Below, one piece after another: positions 24,090 to 33,426 of a stretch of 64,000 bases of DNA. The DNA lies in NCBI RefSeq assembly GCF_045920555.1, contig NZ_CP174509.1, positions 5,518,001 through 5,582,000 of the forward strand. The letters run 5' to 3'. Source of the stretch: Pseudalkalibacillus sp045920555 (lineage in GTDB: Bacteria > Bacillota > Bacilli > Bacillales > Fictibacillaceae). The stretch's first letter is position 1; the number at the start of each line of letters is the position of its first letter. Below the pieces are notes generated by a model. That model had not been told where the DNA came from and ran no database searches. It worked only from the letters and a program-made list of their open reading frames with translations. Made by a program: the position numbers and the translations under genes.

Positions 24090-25391
24090 TCAAACCAATA
24101 GCTCGTATGGATTTTCTAGTATTTCCTTTAGGTCCGTGAGGAATTGGGCTGAAGGGGCACCATCAATCACACGATGGTCAAAAGAAAGGCTCAACGACAT
24201 TTGTGGTCTGGCCTCGATGGTACCGTTGACGCTAACAACCTGTTCTCGGATACGTCCAACACCCAAAATGGCAGACTCCGGCTGATTGATGATGGGTGTG
24301 AACGTGTCGATGCTATACATCCCTAGATTACTGATCGTAAAGGTTCCGTCAGAGATTTGATCGGGTGATAAACGATTTTCTTTCGCTATTTGAGCTAGGG
24401 TTTTGCTTTCTTCTGTAAGCTCTGCCAAACCTTTTTTGTCAGCATTCTTGATGACAGGTACAACCAAACCGTTTGGAATTGCGACTGCAAGGCCAATATT
24501 AACGTCTGAGTGGAGATCAATACGGTCTCCGTTTAGTGATGCATTCATCATCGGATGGGCGTTCAGTGTATGAGCAACAGACTTGATGATGATTTCTGTA
24601 TAAGACAAGCGATACCCCGTTTGTCGCTCGATTCTATCGAGCAGCCGTTTCCGTAATTCGATTGAAGTCATCATATCTACTTCTGTCGTTAGCGTGATAT
24701 GAGGGGCCGTATGAGAGCTTTGATGCATCCGGTTTCCAACCGCTTTCCGAATGCCATGATAAGGAATAAATCGATCCCTTGGCCTCGGAACTTGTCTCAT
24801 TACCTCCTCTTTTTTAACCCTTTTACCAGATGAGTCCATAACGGATAGATCATTTTGTTCAGCCACTTTTTTCGCAAGCGGAGAAACCTTCGTTTGTTGT
24901 CGGATATAAGCTTGGACATCCTTCACATGGATACGATGATTCGGACCTGTCCCATTGATTTGGTTTAGGTCGATCCCATGACTCATCGCCAACTTTCGTG
25001 CTGCCGGCGTTCGACGTGGTTTGGTGTGGACGTTGGTCGATGAAATAGGTTCTGTTTGCTCGTTTTCGCTCTCTGTCCTGTCCTCCTCTTGGCCTAGGGT
25101 TGTCCTGTGTTCGTCCTGTAAATCGCTTCTTCGATCTGGGAAGCTCTCCCCAGGTTCTCCAATATAGGCAATCGGTAACATGACCGGAACTTCTGTATCG
25201 ACGTCGTATAATCTTTTAAGCAACACACCTGTGGCATTGGCTTCTACTTCGATATTGATCTTGTCAGTCATAATTTCGAGGATAGGTTCCCCTGTTTCGA
25301 CCGGGTCCCCTTCTTCTTTCAGCCAACTAATGATCGTTCCCGTTTGCATAGTAGCACCGAGTTTTGGCATAACCACTTCTTCCGCCATCAT
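24090..25391 (-). CDS. acoC: Dihydrolipoamide acetyltransferase (E2) of acetoin dehydrogenase
   Basis: The core subunit carries the acetyl group from E1 to CoA. One lipoyl domain (about residues 1-80) has the attachment Lys in EIMTDKINIEVEA. A linker rich in Glu/Thr follows, then the peripheral-subunit-binding domain (about 125-165, TPAARKLAMSHGIDLNQING). The catalytic domain (about 205-433) ends with the HRVIDGAPSAQFL motif, where His and Asp are the acyltransferase pair. AGGAGG lies just before tandem ATG codons at 25391. It is 11 bases from acoB and 10 bases from acoL, so it is co-translated with them. Confidence 0.92.
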   Translation of the reverse strand: MMAEEVVMPKLGATMQTGTIISWLKEEGDPVETGEPILEIMTDKINIEVEANATGVLLKRLYDVDTEVPVMLPIAYIGEPGESFPDRRSDLQDEHRTTLGQEEDRTESENEQTEPISSTNVHTKPRRTPAARKLAMSHGIDLNQINGTGPNHRIHVKDVQAYIRQQTKVSPLAKKVAEQNDLSVMDSSGKRVKKEEVMRQVPRPRDRFIPYHGIRKAVGNRMHQSSHTAPHITLTTEVDMMTSIELRKRLLDRIERQTGYRLSYTEIIIKSVAHTLNAHPMMNASLNGDRIDLHSDVNIGLAVAIPNGLVVPVIKNADKKGLAELTEESKTLAQIAKENRLSPDQISDGTFTISNLGMYSIDTFTPIINQPESAILGVGRIREQVVSVNGTIEARPQMSLSLSFDHRVIDGAPSAQFLTDLKEILENPYELLV

Positions 25392-25402
25392 CTCACCTCC
25401 TC

Positions 25403-26389
25403 TTAGACATGTGTAATCAATGTTGATTTGACGGCTTTCAGTATATCTTCGACTTGGGGGACTGCTTTTTCTTCCAGTTTCGGATTGTAAGGGATGGGCA
25501 CCGGTTTGCCTCCAACCCTCGTAACAGGTGCATCCAAATAATCGAACGCCTCACTTTCGTTAATGATACTTGCAATCTCGGCGCCATAACCTCCGCGTTG
25601 TACAGCTTCATAAACCACCACTGCCCGACTAGTCTTCTTGACAGATTCAACGATGGTCTTTATATCCAGAGGCACAAGGGTTCGTGGATCGATCACTTCG
25701 ATGCTGATTCCTTCCTTTTCAAGTTCTTCAGCGGCTTGAAGGACGCGATGGACCATCATTGAAGTTGCTACAACAGTCACATCAGAACCTTCGCGCTTAA
25801 TATCGGCTTCACCGAGCGGAATACTGTAACGCTCCTCAGGGACATCTCCAACTTGTCCATATAAGAGTTTGTGCTCATAGAAGATGACAGGATTGTTATC
25901 ATCAATGGCAGCTTTTAATAGACCTTTAGCATCGTATGGGGTGGATGGTTGCACGACTTTTAATCCCGGAATATGGGTCATCCATGCCTCTAAACTTTGG
26001 GAGTGTTGTGCTGCAAAACCGGCTCCGGACCCACCAGGCGTTCGGACTACCATTGGGATCATCCCTTTTCCACCGTTCATATATCTTAATTTGGCGGCTT
26101 GGTTCACGATTTGATCCATCGCTATGGTGATGAAGTCGGAAAATTGCAATTCCAAAATGGGCCGCATCCCGGTCAGGGCCGACCCGACCGCTAGACCACT
26201 GATCGCCGCTTCTGAGATCGGGGTATTCAGGACCTTTTCAGGTCCTACCTCTTCGACCATCCCATTTGTCACACCGAACGCTCCTCCATAAATCCCAATA
26301 TCTTCACCGAGAATATATACGTCCTTATTGGCTTTTATCTCTTGTATCATGGTTTCTCTCAATGCTTCGGCATAGGTAATTTTGCGCAT
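25403..26389 (-). CDS. acoB: Acetoin dehydrogenase E1 component, beta subunit
   Basis: Transketolase-like beta subunit that pairs with AcoA to cleave acetoin with thiamine diphosphate, giving acetaldehyde and an acetyl group for E2. The visible motifs are YILGEDIGIYGGAFGVTNGM (about residues 26-45), the cofactor Glu in PILELQFSDF, RTPGGSGAGFAAQHSQSLE and the C-terminal domain IDPRTLVPLDI with VTRVGGKPVPIPYN. Length 328 is normal. GGGAGG precedes the ATG at 26389. Intact, and distinguished from pyruvate dehydrogenase beta mainly by operon context and gene order. Confidence 0.9.
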   Translation of the reverse strand: MRKITYAEALRETMIQEIKANKDVYILGEDIGIYGGAFGVTNGMVEEVGPEKVLNTPISEAAISGLAVGSALTGMRPILELQFSDFITIAMDQIVNQAAKLRYMNGGKGMIPMVVRTPGGSGAGFAAQHSQSLEAWMTHIPGLKVVQPSTPYDAKGLLKAAIDDNNPVIFYEHKLLYGQVGDVPEERYSIPLGEADIKREGSDVTVVATSMMVHRVLQAAEELEKEGISIEVIDPRTLVPLDIKTIVESVKKTSRAVVVYEAVQRGGYGAEIASIINESEAFDYLDAPVTRVGGKPVPIPYNPKLEEKAVPQVEDILKAVKSTLITHV

Positions 26390-26415
26390 ATCAATTCCTC
26401 CCTGTATTTATGCTT

Positions 26416-27405
26416 TTAGGCAAAGACATCTTCTTCAAGAAGATCGAGTGATGGCTCAGGGCTATTTTCTGCGTACTCAATCGCATCTTCCAGTACCTTT
26501 TGCACTTTTTGTTCTAACTCGACGATTTCCTTCTCAGTAAGTACTTCATCATGAAGGAGTTGTTGTTTAAAATTTGAAATCCCGTCTCGTTTTTTCATCC
26601 AATCCTTTTCTTCTTCTCGTGTACGGTATTTTCTGGCGTCACTTCTGGAGTGCCCTTTCCAGCGATAGGTTTTAGCTTCAATTAAAGTAGGGCCTTCCCC
26701 TTTCTTAGCACGTTCCAAGGCTTTATGTGTCGTTTCAAAGACTTTTAAAACATCGGTGCCATCAATGGTTTCACCTGGTATCCCATATGAAGCTGCCCGT
26801 TCGGCCAAGTTTTCGACATTGGTCATTTCAGTTATATTTCCGGACATTCCATATTGGTTGTTTTCACAGAAAAAAATGACCGGTAGATTCCAGATTGATG
26901 CAAGGTTGAGGGATTCATGGAAGCTCCCTTCGTTTGTCGCACCATCACCAAAAAAACACACAACGGAATAGCCGAGATTTTTCTTTAAGGAGGTAAATGC
27001 CGCCCCACAAGCTAACGGTAAACCGCCTGCCACAATCCCATTTGCGCCCAGATTCCCTTTGTCCAGATCGGCAATATGCATCGATCCACCTTTTCCTTTA
27101 CAGTGTCCGGTCTCCTTTCCTAAAAGCTCTGCCATCATTCGATTGATATCGGTCCCTTTTGCAATACAATGGCCGTGTCCTCGATGGGTACTGGTAATTT
27201 TATCTTCATCTGTTAACACCGCGCATGCGCCAACAGCCGTCGGTTCCTGCCCGATACATAAGTGCATAGTCCCGTGAATTTTTCCTTCCATGAATAATTT
27301 CTCGACCGTCTCTTCAAACCCCCGGATCAACAGCATTTGATACAACAAATCAACAATCTTCTCTTTTCCAAGCTTTTGAACATAATTTGGATAACTGGTT
27401 TGCAT
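26416..27405 (-). CDS. acoA: Acetoin dehydrogenase E1 component, alpha subunit
   Basis: Thiamine-diphosphate-binding subunit of the acetoin-cleaving E1. The TPP motif begins GDGATNEGSFHESLNLAS and ends CENNQYGMS about 30 residues later. Also visible are STHRGHGHCIAKG and the phosphorylation-loop-like KTYRWKGHSRSD. The ATG at 27405 (MQTSYPNYV) has AAAGGAGG eight bases upstream; a GTG at 27465 would add 20 residues and has no ribosome binding site. The product is 329 residues, as expected for AcoA. The 68-base gap to the upstream dehydrogenase gene contains no clear promoter. Confidence 0.9.
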   Translation of the reverse strand: MQTSYPNYVQKLGKEKIVDLLYQMLLIRGFEETVEKLFMEGKIHGTMHLCIGQEPTAVGACAVLTDEDKITSTHRGHGHCIAKGTDINRMMAELLGKETGHCKGKGGSMHIADLDKGNLGANGIVAGGLPLACGAAFTSLKKNLGYSVVCFFGDGATNEGSFHESLNLASIWNLPVIFFCENNQYGMSGNITEMTNVENLAERAASYGIPGETIDGTDVLKVFETTHKALERAKKGEGPTLIEAKTYRWKGHSRSDARKYRTREEEKDWMKKRDGISNFKQQLLHDEVLTEKEIVELEQKVQKVLEDAIEYAENSPEPSLDLLEEDVFA

Positions 27406-27473
27406 GTTATAAACCTCCTTTAATCGATTCAAATCTGCTAGGCTACAAACATCTTTACGATTCACTTGTCAAT

Positions 27474-28508
27474 TTAATAGTCATAATATAATAGGACCTT
27501 TCCACACTCTTTTGCTTCACAAATTTCGAAGGCACGTTCCCATGCACTCAATGGAAGAACATCTGTAATGATAGGTTTAAGATGGACGGCATTTAAAGAA
27601 AGGATTTTTTTGATTTTATCCCAGGTTTTCATCGAATGTGCATAGGATCCAAATAATTGCAGTTGCTTGTAAAGGATGGTATCCATATCCATCTCAACCT
27701 CACTTCCGATTATGCCAACCTGTATGTATTTCCCCATTTTCTTCAAAGATTGTAAAGAAGTATTGACCGCAGAGGGCGCTCCCGAACATTCGACGGCGAT
27801 GTCTACTCCAAGTCCGGACGTCTTTTCACGGACAATTTCTTCTATATCTTCCGTGAAGACATCGATAACGGCATTGGCACCGAGTTCTCTTGCAATCTGA
27901 AGACGTTTTTCATCCTGGGTCGTTCCCGTAACCATGACATTGCATCCTTTGGCAACGAGTAAACTTAAACAAATCAGCCCAATAGGGCCTGGGCCAGAAA
28001 GAAGGACCCAGTCACCAGTGTGAATCTCGGTTAATTCTTCAATGGCTTGGACAGCACAAGCAAGTGGTTCAGCAAGAGCAGCTTCTTGTAATGAAAGATT
28101 TGGCGGGACTTTAAACACCATCTCTTCGTTAACAACGACATATTCCGTAAAACTTCCATGAACGCCACTCCCGATGCTTCTTCGTTCTGAACAGAACATA
28201 TAATAGCCTTGTTTACAATACATGCATTTTTTACATATCCATGCGATCGATGGAAGAACCATCACATGATCGCCAGAATGGATGTGATTGACGTTTTTAC
28301 CCGACTCTACCACTTCCCCTGAAAATTCATGCCCAATAACGACAGGGGGATAATTCTTATAGGAATCATGGTAGATGTGCAAATCAGTCCCACAAATACC
28401 GGAATAATGAACTTTGATTTTAATTTCGGTCGCACCGCATACCGGCTCTGGAATGTCCAACAATTCCATATTGCCGAAACCCGATTTTGTTTTCATAAGC
28501 GCTCGCAT
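27474..28508 (-). CDS. Zinc-dependent alcohol dehydrogenase (butanediol/threonine DH type), 344 aa
   Basis: A medium-chain dehydrogenase probably oxidising a secondary alcohol or diol. Catalytic zinc ligands are Cys in GICGTDLH and His-Glu in GHEFSG. The structural zinc site is CKKCMYCKQGYYMFC, a C-x2-C-x2-C-x7-C pattern. The NAD-binding fold has GPGPIGLICL. The ATG at 28508 has GGAGGG seven bases upstream; a GTG at 28523 is too close to the same site. Directly upstream of acoA, it is well placed to make acetoin from 2,3-butanediol. The threonine- and sorbitol-dehydrogenase branches look alike, so the substrate remains inferred. Confidence 0.85.
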   Translation of the reverse strand: MRALMKTKSGFGNMELLDIPEPVCGATEIKIKVHYSGICGTDLHIYHDSYKNYPPVVIGHEFSGEVVESGKNVNHIHSGDHVMVLPSIAWICKKCMYCKQGYYMFCSERRSIGSGVHGSFTEYVVVNEEMVFKVPPNLSLQEAALAEPLACAVQAIEELTEIHTGDWVLLSGPGPIGLICLSLLVAKGCNVMVTGTTQDEKRLQIARELGANAVIDVFTEDIEEIVREKTSGLGVDIAVECSGAPSAVNTSLQSLKKMGKYIQVGIIGSEVEMDMDTILYKQLQLFGSYAHSMKTWDKIKKILSLNAVHLKPIITDVLPLSAWERAFEICEAKECGKVLLYYDY

Positions 28509-28622
28509 ATCATTTCCCTCCACATCTTGTAAGTCTTCCGCTGTTTTTATCCATGTTTAATAGATGGTACCGGCCATATCCACGTTGATACGACCGGCCT
28601 GATTAGGATTTCTATAAGCCTT

Positions 28623-30092
28623 TTACAAGCTTAAGGAAATGAACTTTTCTTCTAGGTAGTCTTTGATGCCCTGATGGCCACCTTCCCGACCATAACCACT
28701 TTGATTCATACCACCAAACGGCGCTTGTGGAACACCAGGTACCGCATCATTTAATCCGATGACACCGAAATTCAAGGATTCAGAAACCCGTACGGCTCTT
28801 TCCAAATTGGAGGTATATAAATAGGCCGCTAAGCCATATTCTGTATCGTTTGCTTCAATGATTACCTCCTCATCACTGCTGAATGTGAATAATGGGGCGA
28901 CTGGCCCGAACGTTTCTTCTGACATGATGAACATATCTTTGGATACATTGTCGATGACGGTAGGTTCAAAGAAATACCCATCTCCATCTTCTTTAATATG
29001 TCCTCCCTCTAAAACAACCGCCCCTTTTAATTGAGCGTCCTTCACATGTTCCACGACCTTGTTTAGACCGTCCTCATTGACAAGAGGACCAATTTGCACA
29101 GATGGATCGAGGCTGTCTCCCACTTTTAGATGCCTTACCTTCTCGATAAAACGTGTAGCAAACTCTTCTTTCACATTCTCATGAACGTATATTCGGTTGG
29201 CACAGATACATGTTTGTCCCGCATTTCTGAATTTACTGGCTAATGCACCTTCGGCAGCCTTATCCAAATCAGCATCTTCAAAGACAATGAAAGGGGCATG
29301 TCCACCTAATTCAAGGGACAGTTTCTTCAATTGTTTCGCTGATTTTTCGACGAGTGTTTTGCCCACGTCTGTAGATCCTGTAAAAGATACCTTCTTCACA
29401 ACCGGATTCTCGAAGATCTCATCAGAAATTTCTTGGGTTTTCCCTGCTACGATATTAACGACACCATTAGGAATCCCTGCTTTTTCTACTAATTTTGCAA
29501 ATGCAAGGGCAGAAAGTGGCGATTGACTGGCCGGCTTTACAACCCCCGTACATCCTGCTGCTAAAGCTGGTCCTAATTTTCTCGTCATCATGGCTAGAGG
29601 GAAGTTCCAAGGTGTGATCGCTGCAACGACTCCAACAGGCTGTTTAATGACAAATAATCGTTTATTCGGCGAGGATGCTGGAATCGTCTCCCCATAAACA
29701 CGGCGACCCTCTTCGGCATACCACGATAGGAAATTAGCGGCATATTTCACTTCCCCGATGGATTCCCCAAATGCTTTTCCCATCTCCATACTCATCAAAG
29801 TCGCTAATTCTTCTTCATTTTCCAACATCAAATCACGAAGCCTTAATAGATAGTCCGCTCGATCGTTAGCCGTCAATTTAGACCATTGCGGAAAAGCGGC
29901 ATTCGCAGCTTCGATAGCATTCTTGGCCTCATCCCTTCCACCACGAGGGACATTTGCGATGACTTCCTTTGTCGAGGGATTCTTTAAAGTGAAAAAGGTA
30001 TCTGTACTGGCTGTTACCCAGCTACCATTCACAAATAGTTTGACTTCCTCTAAATCGAGCAACGAAAAATCTTTTGTTGTTGTATTAGCCAT
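28623..30092 (-). CDS. NAD(P)-dependent aldehyde dehydrogenase, 489 aa
   Basis: Belongs to the succinate-semialdehyde/glycolaldehyde-type ALDH group. The cofactor-binding region is AAITPWNFPLAMMTRKLGPA, followed by FTGSTDVGK, the general base Glu in LELGGHAP and the nucleophile in GQTCICANRIYV. C-terminal PFGGMNQSGYGREGG is typical of the GabD branch. AGGAGG precedes the ATG at 30092. In this operon it could oxidise the acetaldehyde released by acetoin cleavage or an aldehyde made by the alcohol dehydrogenases. The 114-base gap that follows holds a GC-rich inverted structure (around 28568-28600), which may adjust expression of downstream genes. Confidence 0.88.
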   Translation of the reverse strand: MANTTTKDFSLLDLEEVKLFVNGSWVTASTDTFFTLKNPSTKEVIANVPRGGRDEAKNAIEAANAAFPQWSKLTANDRADYLLRLRDLMLENEEELATLMSMEMGKAFGESIGEVKYAANFLSWYAEEGRRVYGETIPASSPNKRLFVIKQPVGVVAAITPWNFPLAMMTRKLGPALAAGCTGVVKPASQSPLSALAFAKLVEKAGIPNGVVNIVAGKTQEISDEIFENPVVKKVSFTGSTDVGKTLVEKSAKQLKKLSLELGGHAPFIVFEDADLDKAAEGALASKFRNAGQTCICANRIYVHENVKEEFATRFIEKVRHLKVGDSLDPSVQIGPLVNEDGLNKVVEHVKDAQLKGAVVLEGGHIKEDGDGYFFEPTVIDNVSKDMFIMSEETFGPVAPLFTFSSDEEVIIEANDTEYGLAAYLYTSNLERAVRVSESLNFGVIGLNDAVPGVPQAPFGGMNQSGYGREGGHQGIKDYLEEKFISLSL

Positions 30093-30132
30093 GCTTTCAT
30101 CCTCCTGTTTGGTTTATATTGAAGCGTTTCGT

Positions 30133-30906
30133 TTAAGAAAAAACGATTCCACCATCGATCATGATGGCTTGTCCCGTCATATAATTGGCGTCATCTGATG
30201 CGAGGAAGGATAAGAGATTCGCTACATCCTCCGGTTCTTCCACCCTACCTAATGGGATGTTGTCGACTCGGTTTTTGAAGGTTTCTCCTAATGGTACATT
30301 CAGGTATTCACTCATTTTTTGGTCGATTTCTTCCCACATCTTCGTCCCGACGACGCCTGGACAATATGCATTGACTGTAATGCCGTAACGGGCCAGTTCT
30401 TTGGCAGCGGTCTGTGTCATGCCAATGACGGAAAATTTCGTTGCGGCATAATGACTGAGAAATTCCACGCCTCTTTTACCGGATGTACTGCTTGCCGTAA
30501 TGATTTTTCCGCTTTTTTGTTTCATCATGACTTTTGCTGCTGCTTGCATGCAAAAGAGCGTCCCAAACACATTGATGCGGAAGATTTTTTCCATGTCTTC
30601 TTCCGTAATCTCAATGAATGGCTTCACTTGTACAATACCAGCGTTTGCGACCATAGCATCCAACCGGCCAAACCGTTCGACGACTTTGTCGACCATTTGG
30701 AAAACCTGTTCTCGATCACTGATATCCCCAGGAATCGTCAGGCTCTCTTGACCTATTGACGTAATCTCAGCCGAAACGAGCTGAACAGCTTCCTCATTAA
30801 CATCATTTAAAGCGACTGTGAAACCATCTTTGGCAAGCCTCAGGGCAATAGCACGACCAATTCCTCCCCCTGCACCCGTAATAATAGCAACCTTGTTTCC
30901 TTTCAT
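30133..30906 (-). CDS. SDR-family acetoin/diacetyl reductase-like oxidoreductase, 257 aa
   Basis: A short-chain dehydrogenase with cofactor motif IITGAGGGIGRAIA, NAG motif VANAGIVQ, catalytic Ser in TASSTSGKRG and YxxxK in HYAATKFSV. PCGV-like CPGVVGTKMWEEID and the 257-residue length match meso-2,3-butanediol dehydrogenase / acetoin reductase (BudC type). This would interconvert diacetyl, acetoin and butanediol using NADH. AGAGGTGG precedes the ATG at 30906. Its company of two other alcohol dehydrogenases and acetoin dehydrogenase strengthens the call, though SDR substrate specificity cannot be read from sequence alone. Confidence 0.8.
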   Translation of the reverse strand: MKGNKVAIITGAGGGIGRAIALRLAKDGFTVALNDVNEEAVQLVSAEITSIGQESLTIPGDISDREQVFQMVDKVVERFGRLDAMVANAGIVQVKPFIEITEEDMEKIFRINVFGTLFCMQAAAKVMMKQKSGKIITASSTSGKRGVEFLSHYAATKFSVIGMTQTAAKELARYGITVNAYCPGVVGTKMWEEIDQKMSEYLNVPLGETFKNRVDNIPLGRVEEPEDVANLLSFLASDDANYMTGQAIMIDGGIVFS

Positions 30907-30934
30907 ATTCCACCTCTACTTTTCTGGGATGACC

Positions 30935-31690
30935 CTACTCCAAATGAACCCCCTTGGATGCAAGGAAAGATTTCATGTACCCTCTTCTTTTTTCTACTAA
31001 AAAAGAACTCATGGTATTGGTCCAGTTTGCATCTTTGTTATTGGATAGGCGATTTTTATAATAATGCGCCAATTCAACGTCATATTCCTCTAATAGGGCA
31101 GGGTATTTGTCTTCTTGATAGCGATTTTCGTGAAGAATCGCCTCCACGGGCAAACGTGGCTTCACCAACTGGATTTCATCCGGGACACCGACTGTCATGC
31201 CAAACAGAGGAAATGTTTTATCCGGTAAATCCACGACTTTACTGATTTCTTCTGGATTGTTACGGACTCCACCTATAAAACAAATACCTAATCCTCTTGA
31301 TTCTGCGGCCACTACAAAGTTTTGGGCAAATAAAGCGGTATCTACCACCGAGACGATAAAATTTTCTACGGTATCATATTGCATGGATGTTCCGTGTTTT
31401 TGACAAGCATACTCCAGCCGCTTCATGTCCGCACAGAACAACAATAAAATGGGTGCAGAATGAATCTGGGGTTCATTCTTGGACAATGTCGCGATCGCTG
31501 CTTTCTTCTTAAGATCGGTCACATGAATGACGGAGTACGCTTGGACAAAGTTGGAACTTGCAGCATGTTGTGCCGAAGTGAGGAGTTCTTTTAGCATATC
31601 GATTGGGACATCTTCATTCTTATATTTCCGAATAGATGTATGACTTTTTAAGAGTTCCAATGTGTTAGTTAGGTTTTTATCCAGATTCAT
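30935..31690 (-). CDS. Nitroreductase-family FMN oxidoreductase (NfrA-like), 251 aa
   Basis: An NADPH-dependent FMN reductase of the NfrA/Frp type. The N-terminal SHTSIRKYKNEDVP binds phosphate and flavin, AQHAASSNFVQAYSVIHV forms the flavin pocket, GLGICFIGGVRNN lies near residue 135, and the C-terminal segment KPRLPVEAILHENRY is characteristic of the NfrA group. It is embedded between two dehydrogenase genes with gaps of 9 and 28 bases. Its presence in an acetoin-type operon is unusual; a quinone, nitro or alpha-diketone reductase role could fit, but nothing in the sequence decides. Confidence 0.85.
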   Translation of the reverse strand: MNLDKNLTNTLELLKSHTSIRKYKNEDVPIDMLKELLTSAQHAASSNFVQAYSVIHVTDLKKKAAIATLSKNEPQIHSAPILLLFCADMKRLEYACQKHGTSMQYDTVENFIVSVVDTALFAQNFVVAAESRGLGICFIGGVRNNPEEISKVVDLPDKTFPLFGMTVGVPDEIQLVKPRLPVEAILHENRYQEDKYPALLEEYDVELAHYYKNRLSNNKDANWTNTMSSFLVEKRRGYMKSFLASKGVHLE

Positions 31691-31699
31691 AGTTTTGTT

Positions 31700-32713
31700 C
31701 TATCCCTCCTTTGTTTCCATCGTGAGCACGGATTTCAAAACGGTCTGGTTAAAACTGTCCGTAAAAGCTTGGACAGCATTGGATAGAGAATAATAGTCAA
31801 CAACATACTGTAAGGACTCTTCGTGAGATTTCAATAACTCAAATGCAAGTTGATAATCGGATGGATCACACCCATAACTCGTTATCAAGGACCATTCATT
31901 TCGGACCAATTGCGTGAGAAACAGGGAGGTCTCTTCTTCGTATAACGCGACAATGATCGCTTTTCCTCCCTTTTTCAACCTGTTGAAGCCCAGCTGAACG
32001 GCTGAATTGGCACCCGAACATTCAAACAATAGGTCCACTTTATCAGGTACTGGGCCGTGTTCGACGACATGCGGCTCAACACCGAACAAGGGACATTTTG
32101 ATAAACGGCTTTCAAAATCGCGTTCTAATCCAGATAAAATGACCTTGGCACCTTTCAGTACACAAATGATGCTGACGAAAAGACCGATAATCCCAGGCCC
32201 CTGAACGAGAACCACTTGTTTGTCGTTGATCTTTCCCGCTCTTTCGACGGCGTGAACAGCAATGGCCATCGGCTCACAGAGAGCAGCAGTGGTGGGAGAT
32301 AAACCATCAGGAATTTTCTGGATGAATTGTACATTCGTTTTTACATATTCCGCCATCCCGCCGTTAAAATGAAGGCCGATGACCTGATTATGTAAACAGA
32401 TGGATGTTCGGCCCATCCGGCAATTGTCACATTCACCACAGTAGTGCATCGATTCAACGATGACCTTCTGACCTATCAATTTCTCATTTGATGGATCATG
32501 GACGTCTATGACCGTTCCAGCGATTTCATGGCCTAAGATGATCGGCTTTGGAACGAACTCATATCCTTTCGAATGATTGTATGCATGTAGGTCACTCCCA
32601 CAAACACCGCAACAATCCACTTGAATAAGAACGTCCCCCTCTTTTAATCGTGGTCTTTCTGTCTCTTGGAGCACAACTTCCCTTTTTTGTTTGGTTTTGA
32701 CAGCCGCTAACAT
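31700..32713 (-). CDS. Second zinc-dependent alcohol dehydrogenase, 337 aa
   Basis: Another medium-chain dehydrogenase, clearly distinct from the one at 27474. Catalytic ligands are Cys in GVCGSDLHAY and His-Glu in LGHEIAG. The structural zinc site is YCGECDNCRMGRTSIC, and the nucleotide fold reads VQGPGIIGLFVS. The CGVCGSD...FNGGMAEYV pattern is that of the 2,3-butanediol and L-threonine dehydrogenase branches. The ATG at 32713 is preferred over the TTG one codon earlier, with AGGTGG upstream. The coenzyme-binding domain is somewhat short, so the protein is about 10 residues below the family mean. Substrate unknown. Confidence 0.84.
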   Translation of the reverse strand: MLAAVKTKQKREVVLQETERPRLKEGDVLIQVDCCGVCGSDLHAYNHSKGYEFVPKPIILGHEIAGTVIDVHDPSNEKLIGQKVIVESMHYCGECDNCRMGRTSICLHNQVIGLHFNGGMAEYVKTNVQFIQKIPDGLSPTTAALCEPMAIAVHAVERAGKINDKQVVLVQGPGIIGLFVSIICVLKGAKVILSGLERDFESRLSKCPLFGVEPHVVEHGPVPDKVDLLFECSGANSAVQLGFNRLKKGGKAIIVALYEEETSLFLTQLVRNEWSLITSYGCDPSDYQLAFELLKSHEESLQYVVDYYSLSNAVQAFTDSFNQTVLKSVLTMETKEG

Positions 32714-32721
32714 CAAACCAC

Positions 32722-33426
32722 CTACATTCCTAAATACGCTTTCTTGAGATGCGGATCATTAACAAGTTCTGAAGCTGGACCACTTAATGCAAGGCGTCCA
32801 TTTTCCAATACGAAAGCTTTATTGGAGATTTGTAACGAATGCTGGACATTTTGCTCCACGAGGAGAATCGTAATTCCTGTATTTTTGATATCAAGCAATG
32901 CCTTCAATAACTTCTTGACCAGTATCGGCGCGAGACCGAGAGAAAGTTCATCGATAATTAACAATTTGGGATTAGACATCAATCCTCTGGCAATGGCGCA
33001 CATTTGTTGCTGGCCGCCACTCATATCTCCTGCCAATTGCTTTTTTCGTTCTTGTAAAATCGGAAATAGGTCGTAGACCAGTTTTAGATTCTCCTTATAA
33101 TGTTTTTTAGCACGTTTTGAATAGGCGCCTAATTCCAAATTTTCTTGAATGGACATGTAATTGAATAACTTTCTTCCTTCAGGTACTTGAATAATGCCTT
33201 TTTCAACAATTTCATGTGGATCCATCTTATGGATTTCCTTCCCTAAAAAAGTGATCCTCCCGCTCGAAGGCTTTTCTAATCCGGATATGGTATTGATCGT
33301 ACTCGATTTCCCAGCAGCATTCGCCCCTAATAAGGCGGCGATCTGGCCTTCCTCAATAGTAAAGGAAAGGTCCCATAGTGCCTGGATTTCACCATAAAAC
33401 AAGTTGATATTTTCAAGTCTAAGCAA
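32722..33426 (-). CDS. livF: ABC transporter ATPase, LivF type
   Basis: One of two ATPases of a HAAT-family (branched-chain amino acid type) importer. Walker A is GANAAGKSSTI, the signature is MSGGQQQMCAIARGL, Walker B is LLIIDELSLGL and the switch His is replaced at the usual position by LLVEQNV, which is normal for LivF. The ALGANAAGKS form, with A replacing G, is typical of the family. The start is the TTG at 33426, eight bases after GGGGAGGAA and overlapping the livG stop. In a catabolic operon, such transporters often carry amides, aromatic acids or polyols rather than amino acids. Confidence 0.9.
   Translation of the reverse strand: MLRLENINLFYGEIQALWDLSFTIEEGQIAALLGANAAGKSSTINTISGLEKPSSGRITFLGKEIHKMDPHEIVEKGIIQVPEGRKLFNYMSIQENLELGAYSKRAKKHYKENLKLVYDLFPILQERKKQLAGDMSGGQQQMCAIARGLMSNPKLLIIDELSLGLAPILVKKLLKALLDIKNTGITILLVEQNVQHSLQISNKAFVLENGRLALSGPASELVNDPHLKKAYLGM

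Noticed and set aside
27406..27465. 20-residue N-terminal extension of AcoA
   Set aside because: The GTG at 27465 has no ribosome binding site, while AAAGGAGG precedes the ATG at 27405, and AcoA normally has about 330 residues.
28560..28610. GC-rich inverted structure between ALDH and alcohol dehydrogenase genes as a terminator
   Set aside because: The two halves are mostly direct ACCGGCC copies, the stem is interrupted, and no T-run follows; mentioned only as a possible attenuating structure.
30319..30759. 146-codon plus-strand frame inside the SDR gene
   Set aside because: It lies wholly antisense to an intact, motif-complete SDR gene and has no start signal of its own.
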